The position numbers and the translations under genes are program-made. The notes beneath the pieces are model-generated. The model searched no databases. It worked only from the letters and a program-made list of their open reading frames with translations, and was not told the DNA's origin. Below, piece after piece: positions 30,934 to 39,552 of a stretch of 64,000 nt of DNA; the stretch's first letter is position 1; every line of letters starts with the position of its first letter. The stretch lies in the NCBI GenBank assembly GCA_003225315.1, contig QHZD01000017.1, positions 248,001 through 312,000 of the forward strand, read 5' to 3'. The stretch comes from Acidobacteriota bacterium. GTDB lineage: Bacteria > Acidobacteriota > Terriglobia > Acidiferrales > UBA7541.

Positions 30934-32052
30934 CTACAAATTCAAATGGCCGTAGGCTTTCGTGGTCGCTATTACGCTTTGCCTTGGCCCGCGCTTCCCT
31001 CTCGCATCGTTCGTCCAAACACCAGGAATTCCGAGCCCACACTTCGGGCAAGCGCCATTCCTGATTTGATTCTCCAGCACGTCGTGCCAAGACCGACGGA
31101 CCAACAATTCCTCGCAATGTGGACAATAGGTGTTCGCGCCATCGCTGTAAATGTTTCCTTCATAGACGTAGCGAAGGCCGGCGTCGACCGCGATTTCCCG
31201 GGCATGATCCAGCGTCTTCGCCGGTGTGCGCGGCTTGTCCTGCAGTTTGAAGTCAGGGTGAAACGCGGTGAAGTGCAGAGGCACGTCCGGCCCGAGATGA
31301 GTCAGAATCCAATCGGCCAGCTTTCGCGTTTCGGCGGGATCATCATTCAACGTCGGAATCATCAGGTTGGTGATCTCGAACCAAACCGGCGTTTCCTTCT
31401 TCAGCCACGCCAATGTCTCCAGCACCGGCTGAAGATGCGTCAGGGTAATCTTCCCGTAGAAATTCTCGGTAAACGCCTTCAGGTCCACGTTTGCCGCGTC
31501 GATGTGATCGTAGATATCGTGGAACGCGTCGTAGGTGATGTAGCCGTTCGTCACCATCACCGTTTTCAGTCCATAGCTCCTGGCCGCCGCACAAATGTCT
31601 ATGATGTATTCGCCCCAAATCGTCGGCTCGTTGTAAGTGAACGCGATGGAATCACATCCGTACTTCAAAGCCAGCAGCGGCACATCTTCCGGCGGAACAT
31701 TCTGCGAACGCACTTGATCGGACCGCGACTTGGAGATGTCCCAGTTTTGGCAGAAGAAACAGCCCATGTTGCAGCCCGCCGTGCCCATGCTGAACACGCG
31801 CGTGCCCGGCAAAAAATGATTTAGCGGCTTTTTTTCGATGGGATCGACTTGCAGTGCGGCCGGGGAGCCATAACCGAGGCTATACAATTTTCCGCCTTGA
31901 TTGATGCGGATGAAGCAGAAGCCCGCTTGACCTGCCCCGATGTGGCAATGCCGCGGACAAAGATAGCAGTGAACTCGCCCGTTGGGCTCCGCTTCCCACC
32001 AGCGCGCTTCGTGCAGTTGTTCCGTCTTCTGGAGGATCTTCAGCTCTTCCAT
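30934..32052 (-). CDS. amrS: radical SAM enzyme AmrS (AmmeMemoRadiSam system)
   Basis: 372 aa. The N-terminal Cys cluster CYLCPRHCHIGAGQAGFC, the radical SAM motif GTAGCNMGCFFCQNW (CxxxCxxC), then FTYNEPTIWGEYIIDICAAA, NVDLKAFTENFYGKI and LMIPTLNDDPAETRKLADWI match the AmrS family. The C-terminal CPHC..CPKCG pair suggests a zinc site. The usual AMMECR1 and MEMO1 partners are not in the window. The family has been linked to protein-based modification chemistry; the exact substrate here is unknown. It ends 15 bp from the convergent CPBP gene. Confidence 0.85.
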   Translation of the reverse strand: MEELKILQKTEQLHEARWWEAEPNGRVHCYLCPRHCHIGAGQAGFCFIRINQGGKLYSLGYGSPAALQVDPIEKKPLNHFLPGTRVFSMGTAGCNMGCFFCQNWDISKSRSDQVRSQNVPPEDVPLLALKYGCDSIAFTYNEPTIWGEYIIDICAAARSYGLKTVMVTNGYITYDAFHDIYDHIDAANVDLKAFTENFYGKITLTHLQPVLETLAWLKKETPVWFEITNLMIPTLNDDPAETRKLADWILTHLGPDVPLHFTAFHPDFKLQDKPRTPAKTLDHAREIAVDAGLRYVYEGNIYSDGANTYCPHCEELLVRRSWHDVLENQIRNGACPKCGLGIPGVWTNDARGKRGPRQSVIATTKAYGHLNL

Positions 32053-32136
32053 GGATCCTCCTCCCCAAAAGTATTATACCTCCGGCAAAGAACCCCGCGC
32101 GAGTCATTCCAACTTGTTGAGGAGTACGTTCGACCT

Positions 32137-32376
32137 TCAGGCGTGGCGCCGGCGCTGGATGCGATTTCTTTCCGCGGCCCAATCCACAAACCGTTCCATG
32201 TGTTCGCGGTATTTCCAGGCAAGATGAAAAAATTTGCTGGCCGTCAAATTGGCGGCCTCTTTCCCGAGGAACGTCTCAAAGCGCCAGCGGATGTAAGGAC
32301 TTTCCCAAGGCCTGAATCGATAGCCCCGAGCTGCATTCCAGTAGTACTGCACCGTCTTGAACATTTCTTGCGCCAT
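32137..32376 (-). CDS. small hypothetical protein, 79 aa
   Basis: Aromatic, basic protein (MAQEMFKTVQYYWNAARGYR, RPWESPYIRWRFETFLG, ASKFFHLAWKYREHMERFVD). Composition favours a real protein, and it is codirectional with amrS, 84 bp upstream of it. No family recognised. Confidence 0.5.
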   Translation of the reverse strand: MAQEMFKTVQYYWNAARGYRFRPWESPYIRWRFETFLGKEAANLTASKFFHLAWKYREHMERFVDWAAERNRIQRRRHA

Positions 32377-32408
32377 GGGCGAATCGCCCAGCCCTCTTGG
32401 TCAAGACT

Positions 32409-32942
32409 CTAGCTTCCAGCCGCCGGAGTCGAAAGATGCTCGTGGACGAGCACCCAGCTCGCGCCGCGCTTCTCCCAAATCCCGGTATACCGGAGTTCCA
32501 TCTCCGTAGTCTTACCGTCTTTTTTCGATTTTTCCATCAAATGCATGGGCACTGTCATCCACGCGATCGTCCCGCGGCGGTTCACTTTCAAATCCTTGCC
32601 CGCAGTCAGTTTGATCTCCGCCGCGCCCTCAAGGAATTCCTTCTGCACGCCCTCGTGGTATTCCTTCCAACTGTGATACGAAAAGGGCGCCACATCATAA
32701 AATACAAGTCCATCTTCCTTGGCATAGAACTTCGCCGGCGCATCCGCATTTCCCGTGCTCCAGGCAGCACAATAGCTGTCGATGAGCTTGCGAAACGTGG
32801 CATCGTCCGTAGCCTTCTGCTGCGCCCGCGCCCCAACAAATGTCAGCAACGCGCCAACGATCGCCATCACAACATACAGCAGCCAGCGCCATCGCTCGGC
32901 ATGATTACGTGCAGCACCGCCCATGGAAACAGAAGCCGTCAT
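32409..32942 (-). CDS. SnoaL/NTF2-like protein (DUF4440 type), exported
   Basis: ATG 32942 with CAGGAG 7 nt upstream. 177 aa with an N-terminal anchor (RWRWLLYVVMAIVGALLTFV, GARAQ). NTF2-like cone: ATFRKLIDSYCAAWSTGNAD, FYAKEDGLVFYDVAPFSYHS, DLKVNRRGTIAWMTVPMHLM, MELRYTGIWEKRGASWVLVH, EHLS. Small ligand-binding or isomerase fold in the periplasm; ligand unknown. Confidence 0.75.
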   Translation of the reverse strand: MTASVSMGGAARNHAERWRWLLYVVMAIVGALLTFVGARAQQKATDDATFRKLIDSYCAAWSTGNADAPAKFYAKEDGLVFYDVAPFSYHSWKEYHEGVQKEFLEGAAEIKLTAGKDLKVNRRGTIAWMTVPMHLMEKSKKDGKTTEMELRYTGIWEKRGASWVLVHEHLSTPAAGS

Positions 32943-33202
32943 TCCATATCTCCTGGCAACCTGGAACAAGACTCTTCAGGTGGAGGTCCCAAAGCGTGCC
33001 GCCTACCGTATTGCGAATTTGCTCATTTTGCAAGCGTTCATATTCGTTCAGCCCGAATTGATGGATTCTTGGCTGCTACTGCCCCTCTCCCACCCACTGT
33101 TCGCCGGTAAATCCCGCCACTTGGCCGAATCTAGGATGCGTTCCCCTGGAGGGGCCCCTATTCTCGCGTTGGGGCAAGGAAATGGCCCTTCAGGAGGCGA
33201 AC

Positions 33203-33571
33203 ATGGCGGCGCGGCAAGTATCCTCAAACAGCCTGAAATCCATCGCCGGAGCGCTTCTCCTCGCGCTCGGCCTGGCCTTCCTCTTCGGCAATCTAGAGGG
33301 GATAGCCGCCTGCATCAACAACTTCGCTGGCATTTCCGCGCACGATGCTGTCGGAATCGTCCCGGCGCTCGGCCTCGCCGGAATGCACGCCGTGCAGGCG
33401 TATGCCTTGGATCGCGACGCCTTCCTGTCGGGTCTTCGCCAGAACTTGGTATCATTCTGGCCACTCCTAGTTGTCGCCATCGGAGCAGGATTACTGAAAA
33501 GCGGACTCGACCGCCGGCTTACAAGGCCCCGCGCCTCGGCGGCTTCCTCCGCAGCGGAATCGCACTCATGA
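33203..33571 (+). CDS. small membrane protein, 122 aa
   Basis: ATG 33203 has AGGAGG 5 nt upstream, which is better than the ATG at 33182. Two or three hydrophobic helices (SIAGALLLALGLAFLFGNLE, GIVPALGLAGMHAVQAYAL, FWPLLVVAIGAGLLKSGLDR). It precedes the LiaF-like gene by 43 bp and may belong to the same envelope-stress locus. Confidence 0.6.
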   Translation: MAARQVSSNSLKSIAGALLLALGLAFLFGNLEGIAACINNFAGISAHDAVGIVPALGLAGMHAVQAYALDRDAFLSGLRQNLVSFWPLLVVAIGAGLLKSGLDRRLTRPRASAASSAAESHS

Positions 33572-33614
33572 GCGCGAGAGATTACGGGCGCCACCGGAAC
33601 TACAGGAGAAGCAT

Positions 33615-34454
33615 GTGAGCGACGAAAAAAGTTTTGACCCGAAAAAGTTCAAGGATGAACTTCACGACCAGATTCATCGCACCATTCATTCCCGCTTCCA
33701 GAGCGATGACCCGAAACAGGGATCGCGGCGTAGCCCCATGATTGTCGGCATAGATCTTCGGGGTCGGGGCCGCGGCGGCATCGTTATGGGCGGCATCTTC
33801 ATTTTGATCGGCCTTGCCTTCCTTCTCGATCACCTGGGAGTCATTTCCATCGGCAGTCTATGGCGGTTCTGGCCCTTGCTCATCGTCTTCGCTGGCGTCA
33901 TGAACGTTCTGTCCCAACGCCGTGCCTGGGGAGTTCTTCTGATGTTTGCGGGCGTCGTTCTGGAGCTCAACGAACTGGGCCTCACTCACTTTGGCTGGGC
34001 TGCCTTTTGGCCCATGATGCTCATTGCCCTCGGACTTTTTATCATGTGGGGCTCATCTCAATGGAGCTCGAGAACCCCTGCTCCCACTTCGGGAACCGGG
34101 GATCCCCGCACCACGCTGAACGAGGCCGTCGTCTTCGGCGGCCTGGAGCGCCGCATGACCAGCCAGGATTTTCAAGGTGGCGATATCACCGCCATTTTTG
34201 GCGGCGTCGAGCTCGATCTCACTGAAGCCAACATCCAAGGGACCGAAGCCACTTTGGCAATCACCGCCATTTTCGGCGGCGTGGAAGTGCGCATCCCCCC
34301 CACCTGGCAGGTGGCCTTTCGCGGCGCGCCCATTTTCGGTGGTATCGAAGATAAGACGCGCACCGCCCGCGTGAACGATCCCACAAACTCCAACCTCAAA
34401 GTCCTGGTGATCACCGGCGCCGTCATCTTCGGCGGCTTGGAAATCAAGAACTGA
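33615..34454 (+). CDS. LiaF-like envelope-stress protein with LiaI/LiaF-type TM region
   Basis: 279 aa; GTG start with AGGAG upstream. Hydrophilic N terminus, then three to four helices (GGIVMGGIFILIGLAFLLDH, FWPLLIVFAGVMNVLSQRRA, WAAFWPMMLIALGLFIMWG). The C-terminal LiaF-type beta domain has repeated FGG elements (AVVFGGLERRM, AIFGGVELDL, AIFGGVEVRI, PIFGGIEDK, VIFGGLEIKN). Such proteins sense or damp cell-envelope stress together with a two-component system, and a LytS/LytTR pair follows 9 bp later. Confidence 0.8.
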   Translation: MSDEKSFDPKKFKDELHDQIHRTIHSRFQSDDPKQGSRRSPMIVGIDLRGRGRGGIVMGGIFILIGLAFLLDHLGVISIGSLWRFWPLLIVFAGVMNVLSQRRAWGVLLMFAGVVLELNELGLTHFGWAAFWPMMLIALGLFIMWGSSQWSSRTPAPTSGTGDPRTTLNEAVVFGGLERRMTSQDFQGGDITAIFGGVELDLTEANIQGTEATLAITAIFGGVEVRIPPTWQVAFRGAPIFGGIEDKTRTARVNDPTNSNLKVLVITGAVIFGGLEIKN

Positions 34455-34463
34455 GCTCTCTTA

Positions 34464-35528
34464 ATGCACCCGCTGCTCACGCGCAACCGCCTGGGACTCT
34501 ACCTGCTCGCTTGGGTCCCGCTCACTGCCACGTCGGCCTACGTCCTCGCCACTCGCGGGACGCTCGGCTGGCTGCCAGCAACTGTTCTCGCTGTGGCGGT
34601 GTTTCTGTTCTACGCTTTTCTCTGTCTCTCGGCCTGGTACCCCTGTCGCGCCACTCCCTTGGGAAGAGTCAGCTTCCTCCGCTTGCTGCTGACGCATTTG
34701 AGCGCCGCGGTGCTAATCAGTTTCGTTTGGACTCAAGCCGGCGCGGCGCTCGCCTACGCCATTCTCAGCCCCGAAAAATTCGAGGCCATCAGGACCCAGT
34801 TCCGGCCCCAACTCAACTCCATCTTCACCATCGGCGTCCTCCTCTACCTGCTTTCGGTCGCTTTCCACTACGTCCTCATCGCCATGGAAGACTCGCGCCA
34901 CGCGGAAGCGCAAGCAGTCGAAGCACGCGTCCTTGCTCGCGATGCTGAATTGAAAGCCCTCAAGGCCCAGGTGAATCCTCACTTTCTTTTCAATAGCCTC
35001 AACTCCATCAGCGCGCTGACGAGCATTGATCCGGCTCGCGCGCGCGATATGTGCGTTCTGCTCGGTGACTTCTTGCGCTTGACGCTGGGCCTCGGCGAAA
35101 AGACGTCGGTTCGGTTTTCGGAGGAGCTCGACTTGCTTCAAAAATATATGGCCATTGAGAAGGTCCGCTTTGGCACGCGACTGACCATGCTCGAGGAAAT
35201 TCAGGAAGAGTCCAAGCCCTGCCTGCTCCCGCCGTTGCTTCTCCAACCGCTCGTGGAGAACGCTGTCAAGCATGGCATCGCCAGTCTTCCCGAGGGCGGC
35301 CAGGTGCGTGTGGCGGCGCAGCGCCAAAACGGACGATTGGCCATTCTCGTTGAGAATTCCTGGGATCCGGACTCCCCGCCGCGCCGTTCGGGCGGCCGTG
35401 GGCTGAAAAATGTGCAACTCCGTTTGGAGGCGCGCTACGGAAAGGACGCCAGCCTTCACATAAACAACGAGGGCGACCTCTTTCAGGTTAGCTTGTCCCT
35501 CCCCGCGGAAACCGAGGAGCAACCGTGA
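34464..35528 (+). CDS. LytS-type sensor histidine kinase
   Basis: 354 aa. Four membrane helices in the first 145 residues, then a coiled-coil linker (HAEAQAVEARVLARDAELKA) and the His_kinase domain with phospho-acceptor box AQVNPHFLFNSLNSISALTS. The ATPase has N-box PLVENAVKHGIASLPEGGQV and G-box SGGRGLKNVQLRLEARYGKD. No separate HisKA domain, as in the LytS/YehU class. It overlaps the response regulator by 4 bp (GTGA), so the two form a cognate pair. Confidence 0.9.
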   Translation: MHPLLTRNRLGLYLLAWVPLTATSAYVLATRGTLGWLPATVLAVAVFLFYAFLCLSAWYPCRATPLGRVSFLRLLLTHLSAAVLISFVWTQAGAALAYAILSPEKFEAIRTQFRPQLNSIFTIGVLLYLLSVAFHYVLIAMEDSRHAEAQAVEARVLARDAELKALKAQVNPHFLFNSLNSISALTSIDPARARDMCVLLGDFLRLTLGLGEKTSVRFSEELDLLQKYMAIEKVRFGTRLTMLEEIQEESKPCLLPPLLLQPLVENAVKHGIASLPEGGQVRVAAQRQNGRLAILVENSWDPDSPPRRSGGRGLKNVQLRLEARYGKDASLHINNEGDLFQVSLSLPAETEEQP

Positions 35529-36295
35529 GTCCTGCCCGCGACAAAAAATGGAAGGCCATCATTGTCGATGATGAAGAACTCGCGCGCCATGTGATTGGCG
35601 AATTTCTGGAACCTCATTCTGAGATTGCAATCGCCGCTGAGTGCGCCAATGGTATGGAAGCTGTGAAGGCCGTCGCGCAGTACCAACCCGACTTGATCTT
35701 CCTCGACGTGCAGATGCCCAAGCTGACGGGTTTTGATGTATTGGAGTTAATTGGCACCGAAACGCCTGTCATCTTTGTGACCGCCTACGACCAATACGCG
35801 ATGCGCGCGTTCGAGGTCCATGCAGTTGATTATCTGTTGAAGCCCATCGGACGCGAGCGCTTTGAAGCTGCATTGGAAAGAGCGAAAAGCCGATTGGGTG
35901 CGAAAATGCCCGCCGCCCATGAACTCGCGGCCACCGCCCGGCCACCGCAGCAATTTCTCGAACGTCTCGTGGTGAAGGACGGCACCAAGGTCACGTTGAT
36001 TCCCGTTGCTAAGCTCGACTACGCCGAAGCGCAGGACGACTACGTGGCGCTGGCCACTCAAGGCAAGAAGCATCTCAAGCAGCAAACCATCGCTGGCCTG
36101 GAGGCAGGCCTCAATCCGGAGAGCTTCGTGCGCATTCACCGCTCTTACATCGTGAATCTCGAACGCGTCGTTCGCATCGAACCTTACGGCAAGGACAGCC
36201 GCCTGGCCATTCTCACCGACGGCACGCGCTTGCCCGTCAGCCGCGCCGGCTACGCCCGCCTCAAAGCTCTCCTCGACGAGCGCCCTTCGCGATGA
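35525..36295 (+). CDS. LytTR-family response regulator
   Basis: 256 aa. Receiver domain with acidic pair IIVDDEELARHVI, phospho-accepting Asp in LIFLDVQMPKLTGFDVLELI, Thr/Lys switch residues in IFVTAYDQYAMRAF and YLLKPIGRERFEAAL. The LytTR DNA-binding domain spans residues about 148-250 (LVVKDGTKVTLIPVAKLDYA, VRIHRSYIVNLERVVRIEPY, LPVSRAGYARLKALL). GTG start overlaps the kinase stop. Probably regulates the LiaF-like locus or other envelope genes. Confidence 0.9.
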   Translation: MSPARDKKWKAIIVDDEELARHVIGEFLEPHSEIAIAAECANGMEAVKAVAQYQPDLIFLDVQMPKLTGFDVLELIGTETPVIFVTAYDQYAMRAFEVHAVDYLLKPIGRERFEAALERAKSRLGAKMPAAHELAATARPPQQFLERLVVKDGTKVTLIPVAKLDYAEAQDDYVALATQGKKHLKQQTIAGLEAGLNPESFVRIHRSYIVNLERVVRIEPYGKDSRLAILTDGTRLPVSRAGYARLKALLDERPSR

Positions 36296-36389
36296 ACGTC
36301 CTTCTCGATGAAAGAGGGTATCTTCTTTCCGTAAGCAGGCGAACAGCCTATATTGGTCCGTGAACACACTTGGACAATCGGATGCAGCG

Positions 36390-36575
36390 ATGAAAACCGA
36401 AGCGCAAAAGATCGTGCAGGCAATGACGCCGGCCCAGAAATTGAGGGCCGCCGAACGCTTGTATTATTCCGCCCGGGAACTAAAGGCGGCTGCGTTGCGC
36501 GCGGAACACCCAGATTGGACCGACGAAGCCATCCATCAGGCTGTTCGCGCGATCTTCTTGTATGCCCGAACCTAA
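36390..36575 (+). CDS. small helical partner of the nucleotidyltransferase
   Basis: 61 aa from ATG 36390 (an ATG at 36360 adds ten residues). TPAQKLRAAERLYYSARELK and HPDWTDEAIHQAVRAIFLYA. The 3' end overlaps the nucleotidyltransferase start by 14 bp. This two-gene order recalls type IV-like toxin-antitoxin or HEPN/MNT-type pairs, but the small protein has no HEPN RX4-6H motif. Confidence 0.6.
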   Translation: MKTEAQKIVQAMTPAQKLRAAERLYYSARELKAAALRAEHPDWTDEAIHQAVRAIFLYART

Positions 36576-37125
36576 CCTCTTTCTGATGTTCACACAGCGG
36601 CTGAACACGCTGGGCGTAGCCTACATGGTTAGCGGGAGCGTGGCGGTCATCATATATGGAGAGCCGCGCCTGACGCACGACGTGGATTTGATCGTGGTGC
36701 TGGATCGGGGGCACATTGCCCGGCTGCCCGAGTTATTTCCGCCAGCGGAGTTCTATTGTCCACCGTCAGAGGTCATCGCGGTGGAAGCGGCGCGCGAACA
36801 ACGCGGACACTTCAATATCATTCATCATCAGACCGGTTTCAAAGCGGACGTGTATCTGAGTGGGCGAGATCCGCTGCACGCCTGGGGATTGGCCCGCGCG
36901 CGCCAGTTGGAAGTCGAAGGCCAAGTGCTCGTCGTTGCGCCTCCCGAGTACGTCATCGTGCGCAAGCTCGAATATTACGGGGAAGGTGGCTCGGAGAAGC
37001 ACTTGCGGGACATTCGCTCCATGCTCAACACATCCCCGCAGGCCATCCAAATCGCCGAACTTGAACAACAGATCGCCGCTCGGGGCCTCCAGGAAGCTTG
37101 GCGGCAAGTTCAAAAGCGCAACTGA
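36562..37125 (+). CDS. MNT-like nucleotidyltransferase (DUF6036 type)
   Basis: 187 aa. Pol-beta nucleotidyltransferase signature MVSGSVAVIIYGEPRLTHDV followed by DLIVVLD, with the GS and the DxD-type acidic pair (HDVDLIV). A third acid is in GFKADVYLSGRDPLHAWG. C-terminal helical part includes PPEYVIVRKLEYYGEGGSEK. Such enzymes transfer NMP to a partner protein, often in toxin-antitoxin modules. Coupled to the preceding small gene. Confidence 0.8.
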   Translation: MPEPNLFLMFTQRLNTLGVAYMVSGSVAVIIYGEPRLTHDVDLIVVLDRGHIARLPELFPPAEFYCPPSEVIAVEAAREQRGHFNIIHHQTGFKADVYLSGRDPLHAWGLARARQLEVEGQVLVVAPPEYVIVRKLEYYGEGGSEKHLRDIRSMLNTSPQAIQIAELEQQIAARGLQEAWRQVQKRN

Positions 37126-37210
37126 CCAGCCCGCAGCCTCTGATGCCAAAGGCTGTGACACCCGGCGTGGTACACTGCCGGAACGCGATTGCCCGCCCAG
37201 CGAGGTCACC

Positions 37211-37870
37211 ATGGAGTCTATGCCAACCAATCGCCCAGAAACCTCCATTCCACTCGGCTTTTCGCAGCTCGGTACGAAAATTGAGGACTTGTTCATCCAA
37301 CAATACGACAGAATCGCCTTTCACCATAATGATGAAGCAAATGACTATCGAATTCAGGAAAGGCGTTTGTCTGCGCTGGTGTTGAATAGATCGATGTCCA
37401 ACGAGGAACGGCTAGAAAATGCCCACGCAATAATCAAGTTATCTGACAAATATCAGCAAACCTTTGTTCGACGACTCCTCGACCTCAACAAAAAAATCGA
37501 CCACGAACTACTCGGTTTCATGGAGTTACTAAACGCCCTGCCCGAACAAACCGGCGATTCAGGGAACGAGATTTCACACCTGAAACGATGGCTGTCCCTT
37601 TCACAGGACCTGCACCAGGCTCGTATGATAGCTACGACGAGCGGCGTCGTTAATAACGTCGGTGGCGACAGATGGATTCCGAACATAATTATCCAGAATA
37701 ATGGACGCGAAGACATGATGCTGAACGCATCAGATCATGAACAACTCAAGATGCAAGCAGCCGATTCCGCTTTAGTGAAAGATGCGATTGAAAAAGATAG
37801 GCAGATCCAATTGGAACGAGAGCCTCTGACGAGGGGATTATTCCCTGCCTATGGGAACGAAATGAAATGA
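37211..37870 (+). CDS. hypothetical protein, 219 aa, possibly continued past a TGA
   Basis: ATG 37211 (MESMPTNRPETSIPLGFSQL). Helical: IEDLFIQQYDRIAFHHNDEA, NAHAIIKLSDKYQQTFVRRL, then a charged tail ending AYGNEMK. The same frame continues without break for 82 codons after the TGA, through a Pro/Thr linker and two membrane helices (annotated at 37952), as if this were a 317-residue protein with a C-terminal membrane anchor. No family recognised. Confidence 0.5.
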   Translation: MESMPTNRPETSIPLGFSQLGTKIEDLFIQQYDRIAFHHNDEANDYRIQERRLSALVLNRSMSNEERLENAHAIIKLSDKYQQTFVRRLLDLNKKIDHELLGFMELLNALPEQTGDSGNEISHLKRWLSLSQDLHQARMIATTSGVVNNVGGDRWIPNIIIQNNGREDMMLNASDHEQLKMQAADSALVKDAIEKDRQIQLEREPLTRGLFPAYGNEMK

Positions 37871-37951
37871 ACTCAACCCACTGTAACGCCACAACCGACT
37901 CCCAAATCTACTCATCCCCTTGAGGGCAGAGCGTGGTTCAGGCTAGTTAAG

Positions 37952-38164
37952 GTGGCTTACATCGGGTCGTGGATCGTTGGCCTGGGAATAGCAATACTCA
38001 TCGGCTTAAGTGGAAACGACATGTGGCTGCCTGTTGGCCTAGCCGGTGCCCTGGCGGTTGGTCTAATCCTCCTGAAAAGGGTTCTATTACGTAATCCTAG
38101 GTCGGACAACCGCAACCGAAAAGCCCGGTCGAGGTTTCATGGATCTCGAAGACTTGCAAAATGA
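37952..38164 (+). CDS. small two-helix membrane protein, in frame with preceding gene
   Basis: 70 aa from GTG 37952, with helices IGSWIVGLGIAILIGLSGND and WLPVGLAGALAVGLILLKRV and a basic tail. Codons 37871-37951, before the GTG, read TQPTVTPQPTPKSTHPLEGR then AWFRLVKV, a typical coding linker that lacks a start codon. The product may depend on TGA readthrough, or the gene may be a fragment. It overlaps the next gene by 26 bp. Confidence 0.45.
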   Translation: MAYIGSWIVGLGIAILIGLSGNDMWLPVGLAGALAVGLILLKRVLLRNPRSDNRNRKARSRFHGSRRLAK

Positions 38165-39308
38165 CCTTGCCGCGGTGAGAGCCAGTTCCCCCGACGTTTA
38201 TCAGCGGCTGGTCGCTCCATTTTTCGATTCTTGGAAGCAACAATACGGACGTCGAATTCCGCTTCATGCAGTGGACCTTTTTAAGAGACGTATCGACGAG
38301 GAGATGAGTGAGATCAAAAGAGAGAAGCAGAGAATTCTGGATAAAGCTACAGAAAAGGGAGCAACGATTGATGTTGCGCAGCTCCGTGCGAAGATGGAAA
38401 AGGCCAAGGCTCAGTATCTGGGAGACGACCGAGCAGCGTTTAATCGAGGAATCGATCAGTTCGTTATGTCACTGGAGGCGAAGTACGGTACTGCTATACC
38501 GGTTGCCGAAGCTTCTGAATTGGCAGATCAACTCGAGGAGGATATCCGCAAAAATAAAGAAGTAGCGCGATCCGGTGAGCAGACTGTCTCGTCCTCTTCA
38601 CTCGAACCCAAGCAACAAGACTTTTATGCGGGCACGAAAAGCCACTGGTCATCTTCCCCGGGCTCTTTTGAGCGCCAGCTACAACGGCGCGAAGGGAATC
38701 CTATGTTCCCGAAAGCGTTGAGAGAGCCAACGAATGAGGACATTCAGAAAGCACGAGCAAATGATGAAAGGGATTTCAACGCAGCCGAAGAAGCAGCGAC
38801 AAGTTGGATAAAAGGCGTAGAAGCCCTGCTAGAGAATGGAGCAACTATCGGCACAATGGCGCCGCACCACAAGTCATCTTCCGAAGTGATGCAACTCTGC
38901 GCTATAGCCGGCGCGCCAGCGGAAAGTTACAGACTCAAAGTCAAAGGTATCGACAGTTCGATCGCTGCGCAGATTATAGAAGCAATGGAGAAACGTTCTC
39001 CGGAAGACGCTGCGAAAGTGCGGGAAGCAGATAAGAGCTGGGTGGCTTTAGGGAGCATTAGCTCCCACCCGCTTTTTGCTCAACTTGCCCGAAAGGACGG
39101 CCCAATCGGTGAGGATGAACAGGTGTCGACAATTCTTTGTGAAACCGTTCAAACAGTGAATGAAATCGTCGGAATCGTCAGCACGGCCCAAATGCAAGAC
39201 GCAAAATCCTGGTATCGACAAGCCCTGGACCTGATGAAGCAAGCAAAGGAAGCCAGGTTTAGCATCCCCGCAATTGAAGAAAAACTTGCTCTCTTAAAGA
39301 AGATATAG
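38139..39308 (+). CDS. hypothetical helical protein, 389 aa
   Basis: ATG 38139, overlapping the previous gene. Long, charged and helical (DLEDLQNDLAAVRASSPDVY, KREKQRILDKATEKGATIDV, AKYGTAIPVAEASELADQLE), with a polar central linker (SSSSLEPKQQDFYAGTKSHW) and a C-terminal helical part ending AIEEKLALLKKI. No membrane segment or catalytic motif. Last gene of an accessory three-gene run whose codon choice is less GC-rich at third positions than the flanking pdx and Lia genes. Confidence 0.5.
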   Translation: MDLEDLQNDLAAVRASSPDVYQRLVAPFFDSWKQQYGRRIPLHAVDLFKRRIDEEMSEIKREKQRILDKATEKGATIDVAQLRAKMEKAKAQYLGDDRAAFNRGIDQFVMSLEAKYGTAIPVAEASELADQLEEDIRKNKEVARSGEQTVSSSSLEPKQQDFYAGTKSHWSSSPGSFERQLQRREGNPMFPKALREPTNEDIQKARANDERDFNAAEEAATSWIKGVEALLENGATIGTMAPHHKSSSEVMQLCAIAGAPAESYRLKVKGIDSSIAAQIIEAMEKRSPEDAAKVREADKSWVALGSISSHPLFAQLARKDGPIGEDEQVSTILCETVQTVNEIVGIVSTAQMQDAKSWYRQALDLMKQAKEARFSIPAIEEKLALLKKI

Positions 39309-39451
39309 ACATCGGATTACTCTTGGGGATCACGGCTGCCCCGTCCCTTGCGTTTCAGTCCCAAGCAAAAGGTAAGGGTCTAGATTCAGTTCCATCGCGA
39401 CACAAACCGGAGTCATTCCACACGGCCACTGACCAGTAACCAGCATTTTCC

Positions 39452-39481
39452 TTGCCTGGTTCCCCATCATTCCGATATAAT
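39452..39481 (+). promoter_or_regulatory. promoter with perfect TATAAT ahead of the 39553 gene
   Basis: TTGCCT (39452-39457), 18 bp, TATAAT (39476-39481); start about 39488, only about 12 nt before a terminator hairpin. Confidence 0.45.
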
Positions 39482-39499
39482 GGTTCTGGTCAGAATTGC

Positions 39500-39525
39500 G
39501 CCCCGGTTTCGCCGGGGCTTTTTTA
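39500..39525 (+). terminator. rho-independent terminator or leader attenuator
   Basis: GCCCCGG (39500-39506) pairs with CCGGGGC (39512-39518) with a 5-nt loop, followed by six T and ATTTT. It may end the 37211-39308 transcript, or act as an attenuator in the leader of the 39553 gene, 28 bp ahead of its ATG. Confidence 0.8.
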
Positions 39526-39552
39526 TTTTCCAACTCAACTTAGGAGCCACCT

